A DNA stretch of 64,000 nucleotides from an uncultured Lacinutrix sp. (GCF_947500325.1 NZ_CANMRQ010000010.1:56851-120850), one strand, 5' to 3'; counted from the first letter of the stretch, positions 28,141-37,849 are shown. Notes: generated by a model not told the origin, from the sequence alone. Translations and numbers: made by a program.

Positions 28141-29601
28141 TTAACTTAAAAGGTCTTTTACCACATGTCCAGAAACATCTGTTAATCTAAATCGTCTGCC
28201 TTGATGTTTGTATGTGAATTTTGTATGATCTACTCCCATTAAATGCATCATTGTAGCTTGCAGATCGTGTACATGAACAGGATCTTTAACAATATTGTAA
28301 CCAAAATCGTCTGTTTCTCCATAAGAAAAACCTGGTTTTACGCCTCCTCCAGCCATAAACATTGTAAAGCATTTTGGATGATGATCTCTTCCGTAATTTG
28401 TTTTTGTAAGTGTGCCTTGGCTATAATTTGTACGGCCAAATTCTCCACCCCAAACTACTAAAGTATCCTCTAATAAGCCACGTTGTTTTAGATCCATAAT
28501 TAATGCCGCTGTAGCTTGATCTATATCTTTAGCTTGTTTTTCTATTTGAGACGGTAAATTCTCATGTTGATCCCATCCCATATGGTAGAGTTGAACAAAC
28601 CTAACATCTTTCTCTACCAAACGTCTTGCTAACAAACAATTAGCAGCATAGGTTCCTGGTACAGCTGCATCTGCTCCATACATTTGAATTATATGGTCTG
28701 GTTCGTCTTCAATATTCATAGTCTCTGGAACAGAAGTTTGCATTCTATAAGCCATTTCATACTGAGCTATTCTACTATTAATTTCTGGGTCTCCAAACTC
28801 CTGTTCTTGTTTTTCATTTAACTTACTAATATGATCTAACATATTTCTTCTTTCAGAACGTGTCATGCCTTCAGGGTCTTTTAGATACAACACAGGATCT
28901 TTACCTGAACGAAATTGTACTCCTTGATGTAATGAACTTAAAAATCCATTTCCCCAAAGTCTAGAATATAATGGTTGTGATAAAGGTCTTCCAGTTCCTC
29001 TAGACAATAATACCGTAAATGTTGGTAAGTTTTCATTTAAGCTTCCTAAGCCATAACTCATCCAAGACCCAATACTTGGCCTACCAGCCTGTTGAGAACC
29101 TGTTTGAAAAAAGGTAATGGCTGGATCGTGATTAATGGCTTCTGTATGCATTGATTTTACAAAGCATAATTCGTCTACAATTTTTGCAGTATAAGGCATT
29201 AAATCACTTACCCAAGCTCTAGATTCTCCGTATTGATTAAATTTAAACTGGCTACCAACCAAAGGAAAGCTATCTTGTCCTGAAGTCATACCTGTTAAGC
29301 GTTGTCCTTTCCTAACAGAATCCGGTAAATCTTGACCTCTCATTTTATCTAGTAATGGCTTATAATCAAATAATTCTAATTGTGATGGACCACCACTTTG
29401 AAATAAGTAAATAACGCGTTTCGCTTTTGGTGCAAAATGAGGCAAATTCATTCCTTTTAAAGGAGAGTCTGTTGCTTCAACTAATGATGAAAATGGATCT
29501 AACATAGATGCAGCTGCCAATCCACCAATACCTAGGCTCAATTTTTTGAGAAAATGCCTTCTGTTATTATTAAGAAAGTGTTTTGATACTTCTTCTTCCA
29601 T
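28141..29601 (-). CDS. Tat-exported DUF1501 family protein
   Basis: The 486-residue protein has a Tat signal (NRRHFLKKLSLGIGG, about 14-28). DUF1501 landmarks include VIYLFQSGGPSQLELFDYKP, HDPAITFFQTGSQQAGRPSIGSW, LVEKDVRFVQLYHMGWDQHENL, VVWGGEFGRTN and GRDHHPKCFTMFMAGGG. DUF1501 proteins have an alkaline-phosphatase/sulfatase-like fold and in Planctomycetes, Verrucomicrobia and Bacteroidota nearly always sit beside a DUF1549/DUF1553 cytochrome protein, as here. The enzymatic reaction is not known. Confidence 0.92.
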   Translation of the reverse strand: MEEEVSKHFLNNNRRHFLKKLSLGIGGLAAASMLDPFSSLVEATDSPLKGMNLPHFAPKAKRVIYLFQSGGPSQLELFDYKPLLDKMRGQDLPDSVRKGQRLTGMTSGQDSFPLVGSQFKFNQYGESRAWVSDLMPYTAKIVDELCFVKSMHTEAINHDPAITFFQTGSQQAGRPSIGSWMSYGLGSLNENLPTFTVLLSRGTGRPLSQPLYSRLWGNGFLSSLHQGVQFRSGKDPVLYLKDPEGMTRSERRNMLDHISKLNEKQEQEFGDPEINSRIAQYEMAYRMQTSVPETMNIEDEPDHIIQMYGADAAVPGTYAANCLLARRLVEKDVRFVQLYHMGWDQHENLPSQIEKQAKDIDQATAALIMDLKQRGLLEDTLVVWGGEFGRTNYSQGTLTKTNYGRDHHPKCFTMFMAGGGVKPGFSYGETDDFGYNIVKDPVHVHDLQATMMHLMGVDHTKFTYKHQGRRFRLTDVSGHVVKDLLS

Positions 29602-29605
29602 TATA

Positions 29606-31960
29606 TTATCCTTTTACAATAGCTTCATCTAAATTAAAAATCAAACTAGTTAAGACTCCGTAAGCATATATTTTACTCAATACAACTCCTTCTATTAAAA
29701 GATTTTCATCGCCTTTAAACTCTTCTTTTTCAGCCTCATTAAAACCTTCTTCAGATGCATTTAAAAAACGTAATAGATTCTCAACTTCAGAATCATCAGG
29801 TTGTCGAGAAGTAATTTTCCTAAAGATAGTTTTTATACGCTCTTGATCTGTAAGATTTTTATTTTTTAATACTTGATTAGCTAAAGTGTTAGCTGCCTCT
29901 ATAAGTTGGGGATCATTTAACATTACTAAAGCTTGTAATGGTGTACTCGTTTTTTGTCTTTCAACAGTACAATAATCCCTAGTAGCTGCATCAAAAGTCA
30001 TCATAGATGGCGGTGGAACTGTACGTTTCCAAAACGTATATAAACTTCGTCTATATACATTTTCTCCAGTATCCATAATATATTTAGTAAGTCCTTGACC
30101 AGAAGTTGTTTCTGCCCAAAGCCCTTTAGGTTGGTATGGTTTTACACTTGGTCCTCCAATTTTTTCTACTAAAAGACCACTTACTGCAAGCGCATTGTCT
30201 CTAATCATTTCTGCTGTTAGTTTATTACGAGAACTTCTCGCTAACCATTTATTATAAGGATCAATTTCTAATAGTTCAGGGCTTGTTTTTGATGTTTGTC
30301 TATAGGTATTAGACATCACCATTCGTTTTACCATTTTTTTAATATTCCAGCCTTCTTCTCTAAAAGTAATAGCTAACCAATCTAAAAGTTCAGGATGCGA
30401 TGGCAAAGCGCCTTGATTTCCAAAATCTGAACTTGATGCCACTATTCCAGTACCAAAAATTTGTTGCCATAATCTATTGACCGCTACTCTAGCAGTTAAG
30501 GTGTTTTTTTCATCGAAAAGCCAATTCGCTAAACCTAATCTATTATTCTGAAAATTATCAAAAGATAATACAGCCTTTGGCGTTCCCGGCTGTACCTCTT
30601 CTCCATAAGCATCATAAGCACCTCTTTTTAAGACAAACGTCTTACGTTTTGGCGCATCATCTTTCATTACCATTAAATTTATTTCAGGAATAGAATCTGG
30701 TTTATTTATAAACGATAATACATTATTAATTTCCTTTTGCGTTATTTTAATATTTGGTTCTGGAATTTCACCATAATCCATTCTACCTTTTTCCTTAACT
30801 TTATTAAAGAAACTATAAAAACTAAAATATTCTTTTTGTGATATAGGGTCGTATTTATGATCGTGACATTGAGCACACTCCATTGTTAAACCCAATAAGG
30901 ATTTAGAAACCGTATTAGTTCTATCTAAAACATATTCTACACGATATTCTTCGTCGATAACTCCACCTTCTTGTGTTATTTTATGATTTCTATTAAAACC
31001 CGTAGCTACAATTTGTTCTAGGGTAGCATTGGGCATTAAATCACCAGCTAGCTGCCATTTAACAAACTCATTATAAGGCATATTTCTATTAAAAGCACTT
31101 ATTACCCAATCTCTCCATGGCCACATGACACGTTCTAGATCATCTTGATAACCATGCGTATCTGAATACCTAGCAATGTCCAACCAACTTGTTGTCATGT
31201 GTTCTCCATATCTGGTAGAGTTTAACAAACTATCAACGACTACCTCATATGCATTAGGTCTATTATCATTAATAAACTCATCTATTGCTTTAAGGTTGGG
31301 AGGCAAACCTGTTAAGTCAAAATACACACGTCTAATCAATTTTTCTTTGCTTGCCTTTTCGGACAGAGATAAACCTTGTTTTTCTAATTTTTCTATAATA
31401 AAGTTATCTATCTCATTCGCAACGAGACTTATATTATTTGTTTTAGGAATATCTTTTTTTTCAGGCGCTACAAATGCCCAATGTTCCTTCCAAACAGCTC
31501 CTTGTTCTACCCATTTTGTTAACACTTTCTTCTCATAATCACTTAAACTTAAATTAGAGTCTTCTGGAGGCATTAGTTTTGTCCTGTCTGTAGTATTTAT
31601 TCGAAAAACGAGTTGACTAGAAAGTGTATCTCCCGGAACGATAGCAAATTTATTCATGTTTGTTCCAATAGCTGCATAAGCATCTTCTTTGATGTCTAAT
31701 CTTAAATTAGCCTCTCGCGTACCTTCATCAGGGCCATGACAAAGGTAACAGCGATCTGATAAGATAGGTTTTACATCAAAAATATAATCTATTACTTCAG
31801 GTAATTTCTGATCTTGATTTAAACCTGTTGTACTTATATTATCTACAGTTATGTAATTTTCTTTTGCTTCTTTAGATATATATTTATAAAATAATACTAG
31901 TACAAATGGTATCATAAAATATAGCACCCATACAAAAGCCTTATTGTTATTTTTCCTCAA
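29606..31960 (-). CDS. Planctomycete-type cytochrome c (PSCyt1) protein with DUF1549 and DUF1553
   Basis: The 784-residue protein has an N-terminal membrane anchor (about 9-26). A PSCyt1 cytochrome c domain follows with CYLCH (about residue 72) and a methionine ligand candidate in LMPPEDS. The DUF1549 (PSCyt2) region carries ASKEKLIRRVYFDLTGLPP and ARYSDTHGYQDD, and the DUF1553 (PSD1) domain carries ANWLFDEKNTLTARVAVNRLWQQIFG, SHPELLDWL and MSNTYRQTS. A second CAQCH haem-like motif lies at about residue 362. It is the first gene of the six-gene operon. Many relatives carry an extra concanavalin-like domain that is absent here. An AT-rich -7-like TATTTTTG lies at 32020-32027. Confidence 0.93.
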   Translation of the reverse strand: MRKNNNKAFVWVLYFMIPFVLVLFYKYISKEAKENYITVDNISTTGLNQDQKLPEVIDYIFDVKPILSDRCYLCHGPDEGTREANLRLDIKEDAYAAIGTNMNKFAIVPGDTLSSQLVFRINTTDRTKLMPPEDSNLSLSDYEKKVLTKWVEQGAVWKEHWAFVAPEKKDIPKTNNISLVANEIDNFIIEKLEKQGLSLSEKASKEKLIRRVYFDLTGLPPNLKAIDEFINDNRPNAYEVVVDSLLNSTRYGEHMTTSWLDIARYSDTHGYQDDLERVMWPWRDWVISAFNRNMPYNEFVKWQLAGDLMPNATLEQIVATGFNRNHKITQEGGVIDEEYRVEYVLDRTNTVSKSLLGLTMECAQCHDHKYDPISQKEYFSFYSFFNKVKEKGRMDYGEIPEPNIKITQKEINNVLSFINKPDSIPEINLMVMKDDAPKRKTFVLKRGAYDAYGEEVQPGTPKAVLSFDNFQNNRLGLANWLFDEKNTLTARVAVNRLWQQIFGTGIVASSSDFGNQGALPSHPELLDWLAITFREEGWNIKKMVKRMVMSNTYRQTSKTSPELLEIDPYNKWLARSSRNKLTAEMIRDNALAVSGLLVEKIGGPSVKPYQPKGLWAETTSGQGLTKYIMDTGENVYRRSLYTFWKRTVPPPSMMTFDAATRDYCTVERQKTSTPLQALVMLNDPQLIEAANTLANQVLKNKNLTDQERIKTIFRKITSRQPDDSEVENLLRFLNASEEGFNEAEKEEFKGDENLLIEGVVLSKIYAYGVLTSLIFNLDEAIVKG

Positions 31961-32258
31961 AAGTCTTTATTAAAAAGTTAATCGTCTACAAGATAGAAAA
32001 TATACACCTATTAGGAAAACAAAAATAATCTGCTAGATAAAAATGGCATTCGAAAAAATACTATGAAAAATATCAATTCTTGGATAAGAAATTTTTGTTT
32101 ATTTAATAAACAACTATATACCAAAATTATATTTTTATAAAAAATCATTCATCAATCCTTTTAAACTCTTTATAAAGTCGTAATGAATGAATTCTATGAT
32201 TTAATAGCGTTAAATTTATCGTTAATAAAGGACAACAAAACCACTAAGAAATCTAATT
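31961..32258. other. Intergenic region upstream of the cytochrome operon
   Basis: This 298-base AT-rich gap separates the start of the cytochrome operon from the end of the pentapeptide-repeat gene. Besides the possible TATTTTTG -7 box at 32020-32027 (minus strand) I see no gene, RNA fold or repeat. Confidence 0.5.
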
Positions 32259-33554
32259 CTACTGCTTAAAGCGTTTACGCAAAGCAAGAATAAAAAACGT
32301 AATTAATATAGTACTGAGTATTTTTTGAAAAATTAACACCCAAAAATCTTCATTTATTATACTAACATTAATCTTAAAAAATGGAAGGGAATTAAAAATG
32401 CTGCTTCTCCAATTTTCCTGGACATTACAGGAAAAAAAACTACTAATAGAACAATCAGAATATATAAATGGAAATATAAAAAAAGAGAATAAAGAATACC
32501 AAACTATAGGTTTAGTAATACTTTGAGTATATCCAGAAAACAATCCATAGAATGCATGTATTAAAAACTCTATAGTTTTAATAAACGGGAATGCCAATAC
32601 TCTGTACCAAGTATTTGGAAATATTAATTCGGCTCCGGTTGGTCCAAAAATTTGAAAAAGAATCCGCCATTGCTTAATATACATTTCACTTACATAAGCT
32701 TTGCCAGACTTTTCCCAATCTTCCAACTTTTTATATGCAACTTTTATTTGTCTGTATCGTTCTTCTGTAGATGAATAAAAATTAAACAAACTCATCCCTT
32801 TAGGTATAGTACCGTGAAAAATTATTCGATTATTTCCTTTCCAATAACACTCCTCAAATACAGTATTTTTAACAGTTGCTTGAAAAAAAGATGTATAGTG
32901 AAAATGAATTCTCCTAAAGAGAACATTTTCATTTAGTTTAGAAAAATTAAAATTAAATATAACTTTATTTGAAAGAGAATCACTACCACTACAGTCTTCA
33001 AAAACTGTTTCTTGCTCTGCTGAAAATTTCACATATTCAAAACTAATATGACTAATAAATTTCGTTCTTAAAAAATATGTTTTTCCAAAAAAAATGGAAT
33101 TATTAAACTTTGCTTGACTTGAAAAAGTTGTATTCGTAAAATTTACCTCTTTCAAAAAAATTGTATCTAAAAAATCAATTTCGTCTAAAAAAATTGCATC
33201 TAAAAAAGTGGTTTTAAATTTAAACTCTTTTTTATCATTTTCATCCCAAAAATCACCAGTCCCTTGAGATGTAGGAAATATAAAACTCGAAAAATCAAAT
33301 GCCTCATTATTTATACTATTTGGGATACAATGAAGTCTAATTAATTGCCAAAAAACTGTTATTTTACTTGGAGGTATACTATATGAATATCCCCAATCTT
33401 TATATTCTCCATTTCTATGTATACTATACTTTATTTGGTACCAATCATCTTTTTTTACTCTAAAGTAATTATTCACCAAATCATTATACTCTTGCTCTTT
33501 TATATCTTTATAAGAGGTTTTCAAGAAATAATTTAATCGTTCTTCACTTAGCAT
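32259..33554 (-). CDS. Pentapeptide-repeat membrane protein
   Basis: In the 431-residue protein the centre (about 110-230) is a run of pentapeptide-type repeats with F at the central position (FLDAIF, FLDTIF, VNFTNTTF, AKFNNSIF, TYFLRTKF, ISFEYVKF), which fold as a quadrilateral beta helix. The C-terminal 130 residues contain three hydrophobic helices (about 310-335, 345-360 and 405-425), so the protein is membrane-anchored. There is no signal peptide. The N-terminal 100 residues are unrecognised. It resembles bacterial pentapeptide-repeat proteins fused to membrane segments, some of which are ion-channel-like, but no pore signature is evident. Confidence 0.75.
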   Translation of the reverse strand: MLSEERLNYFLKTSYKDIKEQEYNDLVNNYFRVKKDDWYQIKYSIHRNGEYKDWGYSYSIPPSKITVFWQLIRLHCIPNSINNEAFDFSSFIFPTSQGTGDFWDENDKKEFKFKTTFLDAIFLDEIDFLDTIFLKEVNFTNTTFSSQAKFNNSIFFGKTYFLRTKFISHISFEYVKFSAEQETVFEDCSGSDSLSNKVIFNFNFSKLNENVLFRRIHFHYTSFFQATVKNTVFEECYWKGNNRIIFHGTIPKGMSLFNFYSSTEERYRQIKVAYKKLEDWEKSGKAYVSEMYIKQWRILFQIFGPTGAELIFPNTWYRVLAFPFIKTIEFLIHAFYGLFSGYTQSITKPIVWYSLFSFFIFPFIYSDCSISSFFSCNVQENWRSSIFNSLPFFKINVSIINEDFWVLIFQKILSTILITFFILALRKRFKQ

Positions 33555-33734
33555 AGAGTTTATTTACAAATTTCAAATAATTTATTTTAGGGTAATCATA
33601 TTGTTCATACTTCAAAAGAAAAACTCTAGGATGATTAGGAGTTTCTTTCAAGAATATCTTAAAGGTAAGTATTCTATATAACAAAATTTAATAGTCAAAA
33701 TTAATTTTGTTTTAGATATGTTTAAGGGAAATAA

Positions 33735-33764
33735 AAAAGGCTTTCAATTAATTGAAAGCCTTTT
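33735..33764. terminator. Palindromic terminator beside the partial tRNA copy
   Basis: A perfect 15-base palindrome (AAAAGGCTTTCAATT and its complement) lies six bases from the partial tRNA repeat. It was probably the original terminator of the initiator tRNA gene before the islet was inserted; that history is inference. Confidence 0.7.
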
Positions 33765-33770
33765 ATCTAG

Positions 33771-33815
33771 TAGTAGCGGGAACTGGACTCGAACCAGTGA
33801 CCTTCGGGTTATGAG
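33771..33815 (-). repeat. Partial 3' copy of initiator tRNA (att-like direct repeat, distal)
   Basis: These 45 bases are identical to 37850-37894. They contain, on the minus strand, the tRNA 3' part from the first base of the anticodon loop to the discriminator base (42 bases) plus three downstream bases. The 5' half is absent. The geometry is that of an attachment site left by integration into the tRNA gene. Confidence 0.9.
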
Positions 33816-34004
33816 AAAACAAAAATTCAAAATATTGAATTTCAACACATTATGTATTTGCAAATCTCAAGAGTCAGATAATTAAGTGAGAGTTTTGACT
33901 ATCTAACTAAATCTAAATCGGTTAACCTTGGTCTTTAAGTTTACATAAAAATTATATCGGGGTATCACCATTAACCCTTTATTATATAGATTCTATCCTC
34001 AAAA

Positions 34005-35492
34005 TTACTCTAAAATAAACTTTTCAATGTAGACCCCAGCATTGGTTTTCATATTTAAGAAATACATTCCTCTCGCTAAACTTGAAACATCCAGTTTCCC
34101 GTTTTCTAAAGAAGGAACTGCAATGATTTTTCTTCCCTGAAAATCATAAATACTGTAGCCTTCTATCTCTAATCCTTCTGTTAAACTCAAGATTATAAAA
34201 TCTGAAGCTGGATTAGGGTGTAACGTTACTTTAGGCGATAACAAAAAACTGTCATTGGATAATAATTCTTCACACGTTATTACAGCTTCCCATCCTGCAA
34301 AATCAATAGATGCATCTGATGTAAAAGTCACAAATAAATTTCCTCCAGAAACAGAGGACGAGTACTCTCCTGGAGCGGTAACACCTGTAATTGGGTCTGA
34401 CAATTCTGGCGCAGTTGCATCATCACCGTCATAGACCCTTAAAATATCATAATCTTCTTCTATTTCCACAAGTGAAAATGTGATCGTAACATTATTATCT
34501 GGAGAATCTGGTTGTATTAAGTGTGAATAGTCTTCATTATTAGAATAATCCTCTCCAATACCCCCAGTATCATAAAACTCATCTCCACATGAAGGAGGTA
34601 ATGCTGATGTCATATACGTTATTAATTGAGGAATAGAAAAATTTCCTCCTCCACAATTGGCTGTTATATATACATCGTAGGACATTCCTATCTCTGTTCC
34701 AGTTATGGTAGTCATTACTGAACCTGCTGGTAAACTTTCAGAAAATAAAGGAGTAGCAGTCATTGGGTCTTCTCCTTGGATGTACACTTCAACTAGAAAA
34801 CCTTCTATCGCTGATGGTAAATCATCCCAACTTACATCTGAATTGTCATCTGTAATATTGCTAAGCTCTATATTTTCTGGAGCTAAACAACCGGTAATTT
34901 CTGTGCACTCACCAGAAAACGAAATAACTCCATCGGTAGTGCCAATATCATACCAAGGTTCACCATTAATACTTCTAGATGTAAATTTATTTATTGGATT
35001 GACAGACGTTCGACCTAAAAAAATTGCTACGCCTGAATTTATTGGGGCGGCTTGTAAAGACACCCAATATAATTTTTCTTGCCCAGAACCTGATAATTGT
35101 ATGGGTACTGGTAAATCAATTACTACTTCATAAATTTCAGTACCAAACGTACTACTTCCTAACAAAACTTGAGTGGTGGGTACTATGTTTTGTATGGTTG
35201 GCATTAATTCTGCGCCAGGTTGCTCATTACCACTATCCTCATAAATAGTTACATTTACAACATCAACACCGCCATTAACCCAAATGTTTGTTATAATTGT
35301 CTGCAATTCAAAATTAGAAACATTGGCAGATACTATAAGGTCATCGGCGAAAATATCAGTTGCTCCAATCGGTATGGGTATCCCATCTTCAAAGTTATTG
35401 CTCACTTGTGTTTGAATGCAGGAAGATTGTGCTGTTCCTGAATGCTTAAATGATAGTGCAAGAATAATAAACAAGAGTAATTTTTTTTTCAT
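34005..35492 (-). CDS. Secreted Fn3/CUB-domain protein with T9SS type A sorting domain
   Basis: The 495-residue product has a signal peptide (about 1-21, ending GTAQ). The N-terminal 180 residues form a beta-sandwich of a kind common in Flavobacteria (FADDLIVSANV ... YWVSLQAAP). A fibronectin type III domain follows (about 198-290, from CLAPENIELSNI), then a CUB domain (about 300-405) with YDILRVYDGDD and FVTFTSDASIDFAGWEA. A T9SS type A signal (LHPNPASDF ... YIEKFILE) closes the protein. It lies inside the segment bounded by tRNA repeats and is the islet's likely surface cargo. No catalytic residues are visible. Confidence 0.88.
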   Translation of the reverse strand: MKKKLLLFIILALSFKHSGTAQSSCIQTQVSNNFEDGIPIPIGATDIFADDLIVSANVSNFELQTIITNIWVNGGVDVVNVTIYEDSGNEQPGAELMPTIQNIVPTTQVLLGSSTFGTEIYEVVIDLPVPIQLSGSGQEKLYWVSLQAAPINSGVAIFLGRTSVNPINKFTSRSINGEPWYDIGTTDGVISFSGECTEITGCLAPENIELSNITDDNSDVSWDDLPSAIEGFLVEVYIQGEDPMTATPLFSESLPAGSVMTTITGTEIGMSYDVYITANCGGGNFSIPQLITYMTSALPPSCGDEFYDTGGIGEDYSNNEDYSHLIQPDSPDNNVTITFSLVEIEEDYDILRVYDGDDATAPELSDPITGVTAPGEYSSSVSGGNLFVTFTSDASIDFAGWEAVITCEELLSNDSFLLSPKVTLHPNPASDFIILSLTEGLEIEGYSIYDFQGRKIIAVPSLENGKLDVSSLARGMYFLNMKTNAGVYIEKFILE

Positions 35493-35689
35493 AAAATTGA
35501 GATTTAAAATTATAGTTTAACTTATCACTAGTGCGTGAAAGTCAGTAAATTATAGCAATGATAAGAAAGGAAAAATACTATTTGTCTAAAATTAAATTAA
35601 AATATTATCCATTATTAAAAATAGAACCAAAGGGGTCGCTGACTCTTATGGGTCATGTATCCCCCTTCATCTTTTAAGATATCAATAAA

Positions 35690-37252
35690 TTATTTTATAA
35701 GTTCCTTATAGAGAGATAATTCTTTATTGTAAAGAATAATTGCCTTTGCCTTTGTATAGTGCTTTTCGGTTTTTTCTATTGTATTTAATTTTACATATAA
35801 TTTGCGTCGCCATCTATTAATTGTTTCGGGAGATTTAAAGAAAATTTGGGCAATTTCATTCTCTTCAAGACCTTCGGTAATCTTTAACCAAAGATCTAAT
35901 TGTTGTTTAGATAAATCATATTTGGCTATTAAATATTCATTGAAACCATTTTGGAATTTTAGGCTTAGTACTCTTCTAAGTTGTTGTTTCTCTCTTTCCC
36001 GATAGAATTTATATCCAACAACACTGATTAAAATGATAGAAATTAATGAAATAATTAAAATTAAAATAGTTTTGTTTTTTAATTTTATTTCTTGTTCTAT
36101 TATTTTGTTTTTTTGATTGAGAATCTGGTTCTTGCTTTTCTCAAATTGATACTCATTTTCTAATTCAATAATATCTAAAGTTTGATTTTTAGAAACTATA
36201 GAATCACTATATTCTTTAAATCGCTTTTGAGATAAAAAGGCATTTTTATAATTTCCTGCATCTGAATTAATTAATGCCATATTCCTATAAAATTCAACTT
36301 TAAGTTGCGGAACAAAATAATCCCGTACCGTATCTTTCTCTATTTCCTTAAGTACAATAAAAGCTTTATTAAATCTTTTTAAACCGATAAGTGCACTGAT
36401 TTTATTAATTTTACTTGCAGAAATTGCTAAACTATCTTTAATTTGAAAGGCTTTAGCTAAAGCATAATTACTATAATCTAGAGCATTCTTATACTCGGTC
36501 ATTCTTAAATAATTTGCAGAGATGTTATTCAATACATCAAAAACCATAATGTTATCATTTTCTAATTCGAAAATTGTCAATGCTTTTTTTGAATACTCTA
36601 TTGCAACATTGTAGTTGCCTTTTCTTGAAGCATTAACACCCAATCCCCTATAAATCCTAGCTTTATTTTTCCTTAGAGTATCTGATCCTAAGTTACTTAA
36701 TCCTTCTAAATAATATTTAGATGCTTTGTCATATTGCTTTAAATCCATGAAAAGCCAACCTAAACTATATAAAACCATGGATCCCCGATCACTAGTGTTT
36801 GAACTACTAAAACAGTCTTTAGCCTTTAAATAAAATTCAATAGCCATACGTTTTTGACCTGCATTATTCTTAGTAACACCTATATTATGATATAGTTCAC
36901 ATCTATCTATTGATGTAGATCGTTCTAGTACATTTTCAAATAAACTAGTAGCCTCATCAAAGTTTCTAAAAGCTAAATAGACTAACCCTTTTTGATTTGC
37001 CGAAAGTAATTCTTCTTCCAGCAAGTTATATTCTATGCTGAATCTAATAGCCCTATTTGCATAAAACAAAGCACTATCTTGCATTCTTTTTTTTGTAAAT
37101 AATTTAGATTTTGACAAATCATCAATGATTTTAACGCGTTGATTTTGAATACTGTCCGATTTTGATATAGAATTGACAGCAGTAGTTTCGTTTGCAAAAC
37201 AAATATGTTTAGCTAAAAAAAATAAGACTACACATAGCAAAAGCTTTCTCAT
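35690..37252 (-). CDS. TPR-containing membrane protein with C-terminal helix-turn-helix
   Basis: The 520-residue protein has a signal peptide (about 1-20). About eight tetratricopeptide-like repeats follow (about 50-340, such as YHNIGVTKNNAGQKRMAIEFYLKAKDCF and NKARIYRGLGVNASRKGNYNVAIEYSKKAL), then a coiled-coil-like stretch. A transmembrane helix lies at about 395-415, and a cytoplasmic LuxR-like helix-turn-helix at about 450-510 (LEENEIAQIFFKSPETINRWRRKLYVKLN). This is the Bacteroidota one-component membrane regulator design. It is inside the tRNA-flanked islet, 197 bases upstream of the CUB-domain protein gene, and could regulate it; that link is inferred. Confidence 0.85.
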   Translation of the reverse strand: MRKLLLCVVLFFLAKHICFANETTAVNSISKSDSIQNQRVKIIDDLSKSKLFTKKRMQDSALFYANRAIRFSIEYNLLEEELLSANQKGLVYLAFRNFDEATSLFENVLERSTSIDRCELYHNIGVTKNNAGQKRMAIEFYLKAKDCFSSSNTSDRGSMVLYSLGWLFMDLKQYDKASKYYLEGLSNLGSDTLRKNKARIYRGLGVNASRKGNYNVAIEYSKKALTIFELENDNIMVFDVLNNISANYLRMTEYKNALDYSNYALAKAFQIKDSLAISASKINKISALIGLKRFNKAFIVLKEIEKDTVRDYFVPQLKVEFYRNMALINSDAGNYKNAFLSQKRFKEYSDSIVSKNQTLDIIELENEYQFEKSKNQILNQKNKIIEQEIKLKNKTILILIISLISIILISVVGYKFYREREKQQLRRVLSLKFQNGFNEYLIAKYDLSKQQLDLWLKITEGLEENEIAQIFFKSPETINRWRRKLYVKLNTIEKTEKHYTKAKAIILYNKELSLYKELIK

Positions 37253-37849
37253 TTAAATATTTTTTTTCAAATATAAATACATTAGGTAATTATATTTATT
37301 GCATCCATTCAAAACTTTAATTTTCGATTTTCATTATGAACATGAGATATACACTCCTTCTAAAATACATAATAAACCTGAGCTTAAAAATGTTAGACCA
37401 CGTCTTAAATCAGCACTCAAAGATCGAATAGCTTCTAATCAGAACCGAAAATACATTAAAGGATGTTAATCCTTAGTAAATACTTCATTATTTTAATACC
37501 TGGTAAAGGTATTTTATATGTAAGTTTAAATTTTCAATCCTCATGTACAATTTTCTTCGAGTAAAATAGTATTTTAAAGCACTTTTTTAATTTCTAAACC
37601 TATTCGAAATTTTGAACAAATTGATATAAAAACATTTATATCCCTTAATCCTCATTATTAGTGTGCTTATACTAATTTTCATATTCCTTCTATTTATCTC
37701 TTTTCTATCATTCATCTAATAGAGGGAGCTTGGAGGAAATTTGTAAAAAAAATGATTATTTGAAGGTATTTAAAGGTATTTGAACCCTTGATTTGTTGTA
37801 CCCATTGCAATAAAAAAAGCTTCACATTCCTGTGAAGCTTTGATTTTAC
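37253..37849. other. 600-bp non-coding end of the islet
   Basis: No convincing gene is seen. A 50-odd-codon open stretch without a start codon ends at 37469 and may be a coding remnant. Close to the attachment repeat there are short direct repeats AAGGTATTT at 37763-37771 and 37772-37780, with a similar AAAGGTATTT near 37505. The terminator of the tRNA lies at 37812-37841. Confidence 0.5.
37812..37841 (-). terminator. Terminator of the initiator tRNA gene (islet copy)
   Basis: The inverted repeat AAAGCTTCACA / TGTGAAGCTTT is followed on the minus strand by seven T residues, 11 bases after the tRNA 3' end. It lies within the inserted segment and so replaces the original terminator. Confidence 0.8.

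Larger units (their letters stand above)
33555..34004. other. Intergenic region with terminator and partial tRNA repeat
   Basis: No gene is seen. The stretch holds the palindromic terminator at 33735-33764 and the 45-bp partial tRNA repeat at 33771-33815. About 190 AT-rich bases follow up to the end of the CUB-domain gene, in which I see nothing further. Confidence 0.6.

Noticed and set aside
33771..33815. A second initiator tRNA gene
   Set aside because: Only the 3' part from the anticodon loop onward is present; the acceptor 5' strand, D-arm and 5' anticodon stem are missing, so it cannot fold as a tRNA.
34005..37252. Compositional shift marking the islet as foreign
   Set aside because: By eye the base composition of the CUB-domain gene is similar to that of other T9SS cargo genes in the window, and the TPR gene is as AT-rich as its surroundings; no claim of atypical composition is supportable without calculation.
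37336..37431. A 31-codon open frame in the islet end (MNMRYTLLLKY...)
   Set aside because: Short, without promoter or recognisable product; expected by chance in this composition.
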